In this document: positions 49,842 through 58,617 of the stretch, piece by piece
Position numbering within the stretch: the stretch's first letter is position 1
Layout: every line of letters starts with the position of its first letter
Assembly (NCBI RefSeq): GCF_004168285.1
Contig: NZ_SEWF01000033.1
Location: 1-64,000 of the forward strand
Length of the DNA: 64,000 nt
Source: Emticicia agri
GTDB taxonomy: Bacteria; Bacteroidota; Bacteroidia; Cytophagales; Spirosomataceae
Direction of reading: 5' to 3'
Notes under the pieces: model-generated
What the model saw: the letters and a program-made list of their open reading frames with translations, nothing else
Database searches by the model: none
What the model was told of the DNA's origin: nothing
Made by a program: the position numbers and the translations under genes

Positions 49842-51293
49842 ATGCATAGAAAAACCAAAATTGTAGCTACCGTAGGCCCTGCTTCTGAAAGTGAAGAAAT
49901 GCTGTTGGCATTGGCTAAAGCCGGCGTAAATGTTTTCCGTTTAAATTTTTCACATGGCACACACCAGGACCATCAGATGCGCATCGACCGCATTCGCAAA
50001 CTCAATGCCGAGCATGGTTTTAAATGTGCCATCTTACAGGATTTACAAGGGCCGAAAATCAGAATTGGTTTGATGGAGAAAGGAAATGAAGGGGTTGAGA
50101 TTTTTGCAGGAGATAAATTGGTTTTTACCAACGAAGAAATAGTAGGAAACGCCCAACGTGTTAGCACACCTTATAAAGGTATGTACAGAGATGTACAATT
50201 GGGTGAAAGAATTTTGATGGACGACGGTAAATTAGAAGTAAAGGTAACTGGTGTTGACGGCATGGATGTGATTACCGAAGTAGTATATGGCGGCTTGTTG
50301 AAACAAAAGAAAGGGGTAAATCTACCAAATACCAATATTTCTCAACCATCGGTTACTGAAAAAGATTGGGAAGATTTGAAGTTCGGCTTAGCAAACGATG
50401 TGGACTGGATAGCTTTATCGTTTGTAAGAACGGCTGAAGAGATACAGGAAATCCAAAAATATATTAAAGAGCAAGGCAGAGAAGCGAAGGTAATTGCTAA
50501 AATGGAAAAACCGGAAGCGGTTACCAATATGGATTCGATTATTGAGGCAACTGATGGTATAATGGTAGCTCGTGGCGATTTGGGTGTTGAGGTTCCGTCA
50601 GAAGATGTACCGATGATTCAGAAACAGCTGGTAGAAAAATCAAATTTAGCCGGAAAGCCTGTGATTGTTGCGACACAAATGCTTGAAAGCATGATAGACA
50701 GCCCTCGCCCGACACGTGCAGAGGTAGGAGACGTAGCTAATGCCGTATTAGATGGTGCTGATGCCGTGATGCTAAGTGCAGAAAGCGCTTCGGGTAAATA
50801 CCCTATATTAGCCGTACAAACGATGGTTAACACCATTCTGAAAGTTGAGGCTGAGGCTGACCCGAAAAAACTCTATTATCGCCACCATACACGTGTAACA
50901 GAGCCAGACTATGAATCAGAAGAAAAAGAAAATGATAATGTAGTAATGACTGCGTGTAGATTAGCCCGTGACTTACATGTAAAAGCCATTATTGGTATTA
51001 CCACCTCAGGTTATACTGCTGTTCGTCTATCGCACCACAGACCCAAAGCTAATACCTTTATTTTTACAGGTAACGAGAAACTCTTAACACAATTAAGCCT
51101 TTATTCGGGTATCAATGCTTTTAAATATAATCATCTGAAAGACCGCACGGTGGAAGAAGTAGTAGCTAATATCCGTGATTTTCTGGTAGAAAAAGGGGAA
51201 TTAAAAGCTGGTGATTTGTTTATTAATACCTTAAGCATGCCTTTACAGGAAAACAATCGTACCAATACTGTAAAGCTAAGTAAAGTGGAATAG
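49842..51293 (+). CDS. pyk: Pyruvate kinase
   Basis: The enzyme makes pyruvate and ATP from phosphoenolpyruvate and ADP in glycolysis. The 483-residue protein shows TKIVATVGPASES at the N-terminus, VFRLNFSHGTHQDH, ILQDLQGPKIRIG, then the B domain, VNLPNTNIS, DWIALSFVRTAEEI, IAKMEKPEAV (catalytic Lys), MVARGDLGVEVPSEDVP, KPVIVATQMLESMI, TRAEVGDVANAVLDGADAVMLSAESASGKYP in two parts, and a C-terminal allosteric-type domain (about 365-483). The active-site Lys and metal ligands are present. The length is typical of a tetrameric bacterial enzyme. It has its own promoter and terminator. Confidence 0.96.
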   Translation: MHRKTKIVATVGPASESEEMLLALAKAGVNVFRLNFSHGTHQDHQMRIDRIRKLNAEHGFKCAILQDLQGPKIRIGLMEKGNEGVEIFAGDKLVFTNEEIVGNAQRVSTPYKGMYRDVQLGERILMDDGKLEVKVTGVDGMDVITEVVYGGLLKQKKGVNLPNTNISQPSVTEKDWEDLKFGLANDVDWIALSFVRTAEEIQEIQKYIKEQGREAKVIAKMEKPEAVTNMDSIIEATDGIMVARGDLGVEVPSEDVPMIQKQLVEKSNLAGKPVIVATQMLESMIDSPRPTRAEVGDVANAVLDGADAVMLSAESASGKYPILAVQTMVNTILKVEAEADPKKLYYRHHTRVTEPDYESEEKENDNVVMTACRLARDLHVKAIIGITTSGYTAVRLSHHRPKANTFIFTGNEKLLTQLSLYSGINAFKYNHLKDRTVEEVVANIRDFLVEKGELKAGDLFINTLSMPLQENNRTNTVKLSKVE

Positions 51294-51320
51294 TACTAAT
51301 CTGAATCAATTCATATAAGG

Positions 51321-51348
51321 GGGCTCATCTTAACCGATGGGCTTTTTT
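51321..51348 (+). terminator. Intrinsic terminator of pyk
   Basis: A 7-9-bp stem (51321-51329 with 51336-51344, including G-U pairs on the plus strand) with a 6-nt loop runs into TTTTTT (51343-51348). It precedes the convergent dinB stop at 51362. Confidence 0.75.
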
Positions 51349-51361
51349 ATTGCCTGAGTTT

Positions 51362-52453
51362 TTAGAAATTAAGCGTAAGTTGTCTGCCTAACATTTCATC
51401 TTCAAATTCAAGGTTAGACAGGTAAATGCCCAGCAGACGTACCCCTTTAGGCATAGGTAACAAAGCGTGAAGCATTTCGTAAGAGATTTTTGCCAGCAAT
51501 TTTTCTTCAAGAACAGGTAATTGAGACGTGCGGCTACGGGTGATACTCTCGAAATCGGCAAATTTTATTTTTAAGGTAATTGTTTTACCATAGGCTTTTA
51601 TTCTTGACATCCGTCGCCAGAGCTGTTCTATAATATCATCTATTTCTCTGTATAAATCATCAGGTTCGGTAAAATCTCTGTCAAATGTATTTTCTACGCC
51701 TATGGACTTCCTGATTCTATCAGGACTTACCTGTCGGTTATCTAATCCCTGTGCAATCTCGAAATAGTATCGGCCTACTTTACCAAAATGATTAGTCAGA
51801 AAATCTATACTTTTGGCTTTCAGGTCGCGTCCTGTAAAAATCCCCATTTTGTGCATTTTTTCTGCCGTTACTCTGCCAATGCCATGAAATTGGTTGATTT
51901 CCAGTTCTTCTACAAATTTTTCAGCCTGTGAGGGTTTTATCACAAATAGTCCATCGGGTTTCTTATAATCCGAAGCTATTTTGGCTAAAAACTTATTGAC
52001 AGATACTCCTGCCGAGGCTGTTAAGCCTGTTTTTTCTTTGATACGTGCTTTTATTTCCTGCGCAATCTCGGTAGCTGTTTCAATGCCTTTCAGGTTTTCA
52101 GTTACGTCCAGATAGGCTTCGTCTAAAGAAAGCGGCTCCACCAAAGGGGTATATTCCAGAAAAATCTCTCTGATTTCATTAGATACCTGTTTATAGACTT
52201 CAAAACGTGGTTTCACAAAAATCAATTGCGGACATTTCTGTTTGGCAATACGGGAAGACATAGCTGAACGAACTCCAAACTTGCGGGCTTCGTAACTGGC
52301 GGCTGCTACTACGCCGCGTTCACTACTTCCGCCTACGGCAATAGGTTTGCCTCGCAAATCGGCAAAATCTCTTTGCTCTACCGAAGCATAGAAAGCATCC
52401 ATATCAATATGTATGATTTTGCGGGACAAATTGGAAAATTGCAGGTTAAACAT
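51362..52453 (-). CDS. dinB: DNA polymerase IV (Y-family)
   Basis: Pol IV performs error-prone translesion synthesis. The 363-residue protein shows the palm motifs IIHIDMDAFYASVEQRD (metal Asp and steric-gate Phe/Tyr) and PLSLDEAYLDVT (metal Asp-Glu), plus GVVAAASYEARKFGVRSAM in the fingers. TASAGVSVNKFLAKIASDYKKP and the helix-hairpin-helix thumb (FHGIGRVTAEKMHKMGI) follow, and the little-finger domain (RKSIGVENTFDRDF) ends near LRLLGI-type VRLLGIYLSNLE. There is no obvious beta-clamp-binding QLxLF tail; the end is RQLTLNF, which is close to it and may serve. It is divergent from a lipoprotein gene across a palindrome that could be a damage-response operator. Confidence 0.95.
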   Translation of the reverse strand: MFNLQFSNLSRKIIHIDMDAFYASVEQRDFADLRGKPIAVGGSSERGVVAAASYEARKFGVRSAMSSRIAKQKCPQLIFVKPRFEVYKQVSNEIREIFLEYTPLVEPLSLDEAYLDVTENLKGIETATEIAQEIKARIKEKTGLTASAGVSVNKFLAKIASDYKKPDGLFVIKPSQAEKFVEELEINQFHGIGRVTAEKMHKMGIFTGRDLKAKSIDFLTNHFGKVGRYYFEIAQGLDNRQVSPDRIRKSIGVENTFDRDFTEPDDLYREIDDIIEQLWRRMSRIKAYGKTITLKIKFADFESITRSRTSQLPVLEEKLLAKISYEMLHALLPMPKGVRLLGIYLSNLEFEDEMLGRQLTLNF

Positions 52454-52458
52454 TTATA

Positions 52459-52498
52459 AAAAAATATACCGTAGAATAATTTTTTCGGTATGTTTTTT
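52459..52498. promoter_or_regulatory. Palindrome between dinB and the lipoprotein gene
   Basis: AAAAAATATACCG (52459-52471) faces CGGTATGTTTTTT (52486-52498), 12 of 13 positions pairing and one T-G. It starts 6 bp upstream of the dinB ATG. The position suggests an operator or dinB leader hairpin; no LexA consensus for this group can be applied from memory. Confidence 0.35.
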
Positions 52499-52588
52499 GT
52501 ATACTTTGAATCGTTTGTGAATATTTGTTCAAAAAATAAATATACTAAATTTTGCCCTTATATTATACAATTTAAACACAATCCTTTC

Positions 52589-53275
52589 ATGAAAAACACG
52601 CTGTTTGCTGTTGCTGTGATAACTATTTCCCTCCTGCAATTTAGTTGTGGTACAACTGTTCCACAATTATCAAATCGTAAACCTTATGAAATTGATACAG
52701 CCTATGTGTATCATTTGCCAAGTCAGATTACCTCAATAGCAAAGGGTAATCGTCAGGAATTTAACGAACTTTATTCAGATTCTACCTTAAAGACCAGAAG
52801 CCGCATTTTTAATCAGCATCTTCCTGTGTACATGACACCAATATCTTTTGACTTTACGGATTCATATGAAGAACAGGAAATTAATAAAAGTTTTTTTGAG
52901 GTATTAACCGCAGTTGAGAACAAAAGGAAAATTAAGGGAATAACGCTGAATAATAGCCTTGTCAGCTATCTGGAAGCTAATAAAATGAGATATGTTATTC
53001 TTACTTTCCATGCCGGATTCACTCGTCTGCAAGGTAACTATGGCGGGCAAATTGCTAAAGGCGTTGGAATTGGGATTCTTACCCTGGGAATTTTCGTGCC
53101 TGTACCTGTAAAATCTAACTCCACAATTATTTGTTGCGTATTAGATACCAAAAATAAAAACGTTGCTTTTTACAGGAAAAGAACCGCAGAAGTTGAACCC
53201 CTTGAAGAGAAAGTAATCAGTCGTCAGATAAAGATTATCCTTGATAGCTGGCTGATAGCCGCAGCAGGTCGGTAA
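52589..53275 (+). CDS. Putative lipoprotein, unknown function
   Basis: ATG 52589 gives a lipoprotein signal (MKNTLFAVAVITISLLQFSC, Cys20). An in-frame start at 52490 would precede it with 33 implausible residues and overlap the dinB palindrome. The mature 209 residues begin GTTVPQLSNRKPYEID and include a glycine-rich hydrophobic segment (GGQIAKGVGIGILTLGIFVPVP, about 150-171) that may insert in a membrane. The end is basic (SRQIKIILDSWLIAAAGR). No family is recognised. It is probably an outer-membrane or periplasmic lipoprotein. The 205 bp to the next gene show nothing firm. Confidence 0.65.
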   Translation: MKNTLFAVAVITISLLQFSCGTTVPQLSNRKPYEIDTAYVYHLPSQITSIAKGNRQEFNELYSDSTLKTRSRIFNQHLPVYMTPISFDFTDSYEEQEINKSFFEVLTAVENKRKIKGITLNNSLVSYLEANKMRYVILTFHAGFTRLQGNYGGQIAKGVGIGILTLGIFVPVPVKSNSTIICCVLDTKNKNVAFYRKRTAEVEPLEEKVISRQIKIILDSWLIAAAGR

Positions 53276-53480
53276 TTATTTTCTTTACTTTAAATTCTTA
53301 GCAATGGTAAAATATACTTTAGCATTAATATTCATATAGATTCTTTATGGTTACCTTGTCCCATTTTGATTTTACCCTTAGTTTTCAGACATTTGCGTTT
53401 TATTTAATAATAAACGAACCATATCCTACGTCGCTTACCTGTTAGAGATACCGGCTCATTTTATATCCAAAGAGAAAATA

Positions 53481-54215
53481 ATGAAACTAAGCGTTGTTAT
53501 TCCTGCTTATAACGAACAAGAAAGTATTCCTGAAACACTTCGCACTTTATACGCTACGCTCAAAAAATACGATATTCCGCACGAAATCTGGGTTACAAAC
53601 GATAACTCCAAAGACCAGACGCTGAATGTTTTGTATGAGCTTTCAAGGGAAATACCCACCTTAGTTTTTGAAACCAACAAAGGGCCTAATGGGTTTGGCT
53701 ATGCCGTTCGCTATGGCTTGGAACGCTTTTCCGGTGATTGTGTAGCCGTTTTTATGGCCGATATGTCTGACGACCCAGAAGATTTAGTGAAATATTACAA
53801 AACTATGCTCAGCGAAAATGTGGACGCTGTTTATGGGAGTCGTTGGGTAAAAGGAGGTAAGGTAATTGACTACCCGCCATTGAAGAAATTCATTAACCGT
53901 ATTGCCAATTTCATTATTAAAAACATGATGGGTATCAAGTACAACGATACCACCAATGCTTTTAAACTCTATAAAAGAGAAACCATTGAAGGCATTAAAC
54001 CTTTTTTGTCTCCTCACTTCAATTTAACTGTTGAGCTTCCGCTAAAAGCCATTGTAAGAGGTTATACCTACGCAGTTGTACCTAATAGCTGGACAAACCG
54101 TAAATACGGAGAATCTAAATTGAAGATTAAAGAAATGGGCAGTCGTTATTTCTTTATCCTGATGTATTGCTGGATTGAGAAACACTTCTCTCGTGGAGAT
54201 TATATGAAGAAATAA
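53481..54215 (+). CDS. Family 2 glycosyltransferase (dolichol-phosphate mannosyltransferase-like)
   Basis: The 244-residue cytoplasmic enzyme has a GT-A fold: N-terminal LSVVIPAYNEQESIPETL, VTNDNSKDQT (nucleotide-binding Asp), VFETNKGPNGFGYAVRYGLE, the MADMSDDPEDL metal-binding Asp cluster, AVYGSRWVKGG and FKLYKRETIEGIKPF. It lacks C-terminal membrane helices, so it resembles soluble DPM1-type enzymes that move a sugar to a polyprenyl phosphate. The donor may be GDP-mannose, which manC in this window can supply, but this is inference. A strong hairpin terminator follows 3 bp after the stop. Confidence 0.88.
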   Translation: MKLSVVIPAYNEQESIPETLRTLYATLKKYDIPHEIWVTNDNSKDQTLNVLYELSREIPTLVFETNKGPNGFGYAVRYGLERFSGDCVAVFMADMSDDPEDLVKYYKTMLSENVDAVYGSRWVKGGKVIDYPPLKKFINRIANFIIKNMMGIKYNDTTNAFKLYKRETIEGIKPFLSPHFNLTVELPLKAIVRGYTYAVVPNSWTNRKYGESKLKIKEMGSRYFFILMYCWIEKHFSRGDYMKK

Positions 54216-54217
54216 AT

Positions 54218-54255
54218 TAAAGAGGGCTTTCAGATTTCGCTGAAAGCCCTCTTTA
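54218..54255. terminator. Bidirectional terminator between the glycosyltransferase and amidohydrolase genes
   Basis: A 16-bp stem (54218-54233 with 54240-54255) with a 6-nt loop sits between convergent stops at 54215 and 54259, with TTTTATT on the plus side. Confidence 0.88.
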
Positions 54256-54258
54256 GTT

Positions 54259-55875
54259 TTATTGGTTTTTATCTGACCCCTGAATTTTTGAAGCCCCTTT
54301 TTGCGGAATGCCCGGCTGTGTAATTTCAAAACCTTCTTTGGCTTTGGTATCTGCTACAATTTTGCGTACATCGGCCAATAGTTTTTTGGCATCATATACT
54401 ACTCCATCTTTTACCGTATATTTTACACCACCTACTCTTATGACCTCGTTTTTATCGTTTACTCTGATAGCCCCAGTACCATACAGGGTTTTCAGATTCG
54501 CTAACGGATTTTCCTCTGTGATTACGAAATCGGCAAACTTCCCTACTTCTACCGAGCCAATCTGGTCGGCCATTCCTAATGCTTCTGCACCTTTCAAAGT
54601 TGCGGCTCTGATTACCTCTAATGGATGAAATCCGGCCTCACGTAGTAATTCTAATTCTCTGATATAGGCAAACCCATAGAGTTGATAAATAAACCCTGAA
54701 TCTGAACCTGTGGTTACTCTTCCCCCTTTGTTTTTGTATTCATTTACAAATCTCATCCAGATACGATAATTTTCTTTCCAGGCTACTTCTTGTTCTGTTC
54801 CCCAATTGAGCCAGTAAGAGCCATGTGAAATGCGGCTCGGGCCATAAAAACGCCATACCGAAGGTAAAGTGTATTCATCGTGCCACTCGGCACGACGGGC
54901 CAGCATCAATTCACGGTTGGCTTCATAGATATTAAAGGTGGGGTCAAGAGTAAAATCTATTTTCAACAATTCGTCCATTACCTGATACCATTTGGCCGAA
55001 CCCGGTTCTGCGGCTTGTTTCCATAGTTTTCCGGCCTCCTCAAAACGATTCTGCTCATTATTGTAATTATAATCGGCCGGATAATTCTGCAAGGTTCTTT
55101 CATCAAACAAGGCTTCCGGTAAGCCATACCAGTGTTCCATCGTAGTTAAACCTGCTTTGGCAGTAGCCAGTACATTCATACGACCCACTTCCAACTGCGC
55201 ATGATGACAAGCCGAACGCAAACCTATTTTTTTGTTTTCTTCCAAGGCTGCTCTGAATATATCAGGCGATGCACCGAAGAACTTAATCCCGTCTGCTCCC
55301 TTAGCGGCATTGTCTCTTACCCATTGTCGGGCCTCTTCGGGAGTGGTGATGGGTTTATCTGCTCCCATACCAAAAGCTGTGTAGGCTTTGATACGGGGGG
55401 CTGTTATTTCGTTCTTTTCGCTTTTCTTTTTCTGGTCGAGTGTCCAGTCTAAACCATTTCCGGCAGATGGGTCACGGATAGTCGTAATTCCATGCCCTAA
55501 CCATAGTTTAAACACATATTCAGCCGGAGTACCCTGTGATTTACCACCAATATGGCCGTGCATATCTACAAAACCCGGCATCAGATACATACCTGTACAA
55601 TCTAATTCTTTATCTCCCTCGTTGAACTTCGGGCGACTTTTAGGCTCTATCGGCACGCCCGGATACCCTACCTGACGAATCTGTGCAATTTTATTTTTTT
55701 CTACCACAATATCAACAGGACCCACAGGAGGTGCGCCTGTGCTGTTAATAAGGGTAACGCCTCTGATAATTAAACGATTGGCATATTCGCCTTCGGCTCT
55801 TGGTGGAGCTTTTTCAATCTGGGCTACTAAAGTGGTGGTAACAAAGCTGAGAAGAAGTGTAATTTTCTTATACAT
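54259..55875 (-). CDS. Secreted amidohydrolase-family metal hydrolase
   Basis: The 538-residue protein has a signal peptide (about 1-19, ending LVAQ). It shows the amidohydrolase HxH motif in MPGFVDMHGHIGG, then GITTIRDPSAG, a possible carbamylated-Lys position in GADGIKFFG, His ligands in CHHAQLEVGR and TMEHWYG, and the metal Asp in TTGSDSGF. The small beta-sandwich end (GSVEVGKFADFVI) is typical. It is close to exported imidazolonepropionase-like/prolidase-like enzymes of Bacteroidota. The substrate is unknown, probably an amide or peptide in the periplasm. It is transcribed alone, divergent from the TauE/SafE gene. Confidence 0.88.
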   Translation of the reverse strand: MYKKITLLLSFVTTTLVAQIEKAPPRAEGEYANRLIIRGVTLINSTGAPPVGPVDIVVEKNKIAQIRQVGYPGVPIEPKSRPKFNEGDKELDCTGMYLMPGFVDMHGHIGGKSQGTPAEYVFKLWLGHGITTIRDPSAGNGLDWTLDQKKKSEKNEITAPRIKAYTAFGMGADKPITTPEEARQWVRDNAAKGADGIKFFGASPDIFRAALEENKKIGLRSACHHAQLEVGRMNVLATAKAGLTTMEHWYGLPEALFDERTLQNYPADYNYNNEQNRFEEAGKLWKQAAEPGSAKWYQVMDELLKIDFTLDPTFNIYEANRELMLARRAEWHDEYTLPSVWRFYGPSRISHGSYWLNWGTEQEVAWKENYRIWMRFVNEYKNKGGRVTTGSDSGFIYQLYGFAYIRELELLREAGFHPLEVIRAATLKGAEALGMADQIGSVEVGKFADFVITEENPLANLKTLYGTGAIRVNDKNEVIRVGGVKYTVKDGVVYDAKKLLADVRKIVADTKAKEGFEITQPGIPQKGASKIQGSDKNQ

Positions 55876-56072
55876 AGTAAGTTCAGGTTTTTAACAAAAA
55901 TAATCAGGTTTCAGCATAATTCTACAGGAATCTGAAAAATAATCAGTCTAAGTGTAGTAGATATTTGAAAAATACAATCTTATTTCTGCGATTTCATTCC
56001 ATTTCCTTAAATTGCACCATTTTTTCATCAACTGAATCTTTGAAAAAGACAAAGATTCTCCCGTTAAATTCT

Positions 56073-56867
56073 ATGGAAATTATAGGCTTTGGCTTGGCTT
56101 TTCTGATTGGTATTACGCTTGGGTTGATTGGTGCCGGAGGCTCTATTCTTACCGTAACTGTATTGGTCTATATCATGGGAATCACCCCTACTACGGCTAC
56201 TACCTACTCGCTTTTTATTGTAGGCATCAGTTCATTAGTAGGCTCTGTTGATTATTTTAGAAAGGGATTAATAGATATTCGTAAGGGATTATATTTTTCT
56301 TTTCCTGCGTTTATTATGGTATTTGTGATGCGAAAGTTTGTGATGCAGCGCATACCGGATATTATCTATCAGGCCGAGAATTTTACTTTTACCAAAAACC
56401 TGCTGGTGATGTTGCTTTTTGGTTTGCTGATGATTGGGGCATCTTACTCTGTTATCAAAACCCGCAAGGAAGCCAATGAATTAATCAAGGCTGATGTGAG
56501 TTATTGGTTGATATTTTTAGAGGGTATTTTAGTAGGGACATTAACCGGATTTGTAGGCGCAGGTGGGGGCTTTATGATTATTCCGGCGCTGGTTATTTTT
56601 GCCAAACTGCCTATGAAAGAAGCTGTGGGCACCTCATTAATGATTATTACTATTAATTCGCTATTCGGAGCTATCGGCGATTTTTCGGCGGGAGTACTGT
56701 TAGACTGGGTTTTTCTGCTGAAATTTGTTTTCTGTACTATCAGTGGCGTATTGTTTGGAGGGTATTTGTCAAAAAGAGTAGATGGCGAGAAACTAAAACC
56801 AGCTTTTGGTTGGTTTATCTTAGTAATGGGTTGTTGGATTATTATTAAAGAAACAGTATTAAAGTAA
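56073..56867 (+). CDS. TauE/SafE-family membrane permease
   Basis: ATG 56073 begins MEIIGFGLAFLIGI; a longer frame from 55965 adds 36 unlikely residues. The 264-residue protein has about eight membrane helices and the repeated family motif: GLIGAGGSILTVTVLVY near residue 19 and FVGAGGGFMIIPALVIF near 155, with GTSLMIITINS after it. Members export sulfite, sulfonates or related anions by proton coupling; the substrate cannot be given. It is followed 7 bp later by the DUF983 gene, so both are probably co-transcribed. Confidence 0.9.
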   Translation: MEIIGFGLAFLIGITLGLIGAGGSILTVTVLVYIMGITPTTATTYSLFIVGISSLVGSVDYFRKGLIDIRKGLYFSFPAFIMVFVMRKFVMQRIPDIIYQAENFTFTKNLLVMLLFGLLMIGASYSVIKTRKEANELIKADVSYWLIFLEGILVGTLTGFVGAGGGFMIIPALVIFAKLPMKEAVGTSLMIITINSLFGAIGDFSAGVLLDWVFLLKFVFCTISGVLFGGYLSKRVDGEKLKPAFGWFILVMGCWIIIKETVLK

Positions 56868-56874
56868 AACTCAA

Positions 56875-57252
56875 ATGAATAAAGTAGAAGCTGCTGTACA
56901 GATGAAATGCCCTCGTTGCCACGAAGGAGAGATTTTTGAAACCAAAAACCCTTATAACCTGGGCAAAATGACTGCTATGTATAAACATTGCCCAAAGTGT
57001 GGATTAAGGTATGAGCGAGAAAGCGGTTTCTTCTATGGTGCTATGTATGTAAGTTATATATTTAATATTGGTCTATTTGTCATTGCCACTGTAGCTTACT
57101 ATTTATTCTTCGAAGAACGGGTGTACTGGTTATGGTATATTTTAGGATATGTGGCGCTTACTTTTTTGTTGTTTCCTCTTCTTTATCGCTTATCCCGTTC
57201 TATCTGGTTGCAGGTTTTTATTGATTATGACCCCGATAAGGCTACCTCTTGA
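56875..57252 (+). CDS. DUF983 zinc-ribbon membrane protein
   Basis: The 125-residue protein has an N-terminal double zinc-ribbon (MKCPRCHEGEIF and YKHCPKCGLRYERESG, two CPxC pairs) and two membrane helices (about 58-78 and 82-105). This is the DUF983 layout. Its function is unknown; in other bacteria it occurs near oxidase or envelope genes. Metal binding by the four cysteines is likely. It ends before the dispersed hairpin at 57271, which may serve as its terminator. Confidence 0.88.
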   Translation: MNKVEAAVQMKCPRCHEGEIFETKNPYNLGKMTAMYKHCPKCGLRYERESGFFYGAMYVSYIFNIGLFVIATVAYYLFFEERVYWLWYILGYVALTFLLFPLLYRLSRSIWLQVFIDYDPDKATS

Positions 57253-57270
57253 ATACTAAAGAAACATGAA

Positions 57271-57302
57271 TTGCCACAATATACACAATTCCTTTGTGGC
57301 AA
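57271..57302. repeat. Dispersed hairpin element, copy 2
   Basis: TTGCCACAA (57271-57279) pairs with 57294-57302 across a 14-nt loop. The first 18 bases, TTGCCACAATATACACAA, match 30854-30871 at 17 positions. It lies between the convergent stops at 57252 and 57313, so it may act as a bidirectional terminator. Confidence 0.65.
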
Positions 57303-57312
57303 GATAGCAGTA

Positions 57313-58458
57313 TCATAACCAAAGATTTATCAAAGCCGATTTACCGATATGAGGAGTAGCTCGTGCGGAATCGCTTAAAACAATGGTTGAGCCGTCGGCA
57401 CCTAAATCCCATAGGTTTCCTTGCAGGAAGACGTTCATACCTTTGTTGACACCTGCTTCTGTTGTTGCACGTGTGCCCATCGCATATTTTACCCATGCTT
57501 CGCCTAACGAGATTTTGCCTACATCAGCTTTCGCTTCATCAGGTGTTTCTGCGCCAGAATAACCGCTCCACGGCTTTGCCCAATAACCAATGCCATTAGA
57601 ATAAGAGGGAGTTATCACGAAGTCAACGGCTTTGGTTTTCAGCGACTGGTAAGCCTCAGAAAACCACGCATCCGCACAAATCAGTACACCCATTCTGCCA
57701 ATAGGCGTCTGGAATACGGGAATGGTTTCAGGCTTCACCGGACAAATAAACCCTAATTCATCAGCAGTCGGGTATGCTTTTTTTATCAGTTTAGAATTGA
57801 TTTGCCCATCAAACTCAAATACGACCGAAGTATTATACAACTGCCCCTTGCCTGTTTTCAGCACACCATATTCAACAATTGGTTCCGGTAACAAGATAGA
57901 CCCACCGACAATGGTTACCTGATATTCTTTAGCTAACTTGGCAAAGGTTTCCTGATAAACTTTAGCAATAGTTGGTGCTTTCATAGCAAAAAAGCTATAT
58001 TTTACCTTATCTTTTACGGAATCCGGGCTGCTTATATAAGTTGTGAAGAATTTACCAATGTTTCTTAGCACCATTGTTTGCAAGCCTTCTTCAATTTTGG
58101 GGGCATGATAAATACTCTCTTTTTCATGCAAAGTTACTAACCACGTGCCGAAGTATTCAGGAAAAACAACCAATGTTTTAGTCGGAATCAGCCAGCCTTT
58201 CTTTTTTGCTCCCTCTAAATAGAAGCGTATTTTTCTACTGAAATTCTCTTCTGAAGCATAGTCAATGGGTTCCATAAATGCTTGCACACCAACTATATTG
58301 CCTTTGCTACTTGAATCTCCATAGGCTTCTGCCACATCTAATTTTAGTGTCTGTGTTGCTTTTGAACCTATACCGGTATTCGCCCAGATGAGATAAGCAA
58401 TCATTACTAAAAACAGGCCTGATGCTATCCAAAGCAATATTTTTTTAGCAGTTTTCAT
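57313..58458 (-). CDS. Membrane-anchored nitrilase-superfamily hydrolase
   Basis: The 381-residue protein begins with a single membrane helix (about 8-27), so the catalytic domain is likely periplasmic. The carbon-nitrogen hydrolase triad is visible: Glu101 in VVFPEYFG, Lys226/227 in LIKKAYPTADE, and Cys261 in VLICADAWF. Residues between 110 and 180 form a longer insertion than in small nitrilases. Such enzymes cleave nitriles or amides or transfer acyl groups; Lnt-like N-acyl transfer is an alternative, but the many Lnt membrane helices are missing. The substrate is unknown. It is divergent from purQ. Confidence 0.85.
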   Translation of the reverse strand: MKTAKKILLWIASGLFLVMIAYLIWANTGIGSKATQTLKLDVAEAYGDSSSKGNIVGVQAFMEPIDYASEENFSRKIRFYLEGAKKKGWLIPTKTLVVFPEYFGTWLVTLHEKESIYHAPKIEEGLQTMVLRNIGKFFTTYISSPDSVKDKVKYSFFAMKAPTIAKVYQETFAKLAKEYQVTIVGGSILLPEPIVEYGVLKTGKGQLYNTSVVFEFDGQINSKLIKKAYPTADELGFICPVKPETIPVFQTPIGRMGVLICADAWFSEAYQSLKTKAVDFVITPSYSNGIGYWAKPWSGYSGAETPDEAKADVGKISLGEAWVKYAMGTRATTEAGVNKGMNVFLQGNLWDLGADGSTIVLSDSARATPHIGKSALINLWL

Positions 58459-58544
58459 TAAGATAGTATTTTTACGAGTTAACAGGTGTGCATATCCGAC
58501 AGCAATTTCTAAAAATTATTAGGCTAAATCCTATAGATTTTTCG

Positions 58545-58552
58545 TAATTTTG
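58545..58552 (+). promoter_or_regulatory. Promoter -7 element of purQ-udk
   Basis: TAATTTTG fits TAnnTTTG, 65 bp before the purQ ATG. No PurR-like or purine-riboswitch structure is evident in the leader. Confidence 0.5.
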
Positions 58553-58617
58553 CCTAAAGTTTCTTTATCATTCAAATTCAAATCAATCCTGTAGATTTTC
58601 TTCGGGATTCGTAGCTT

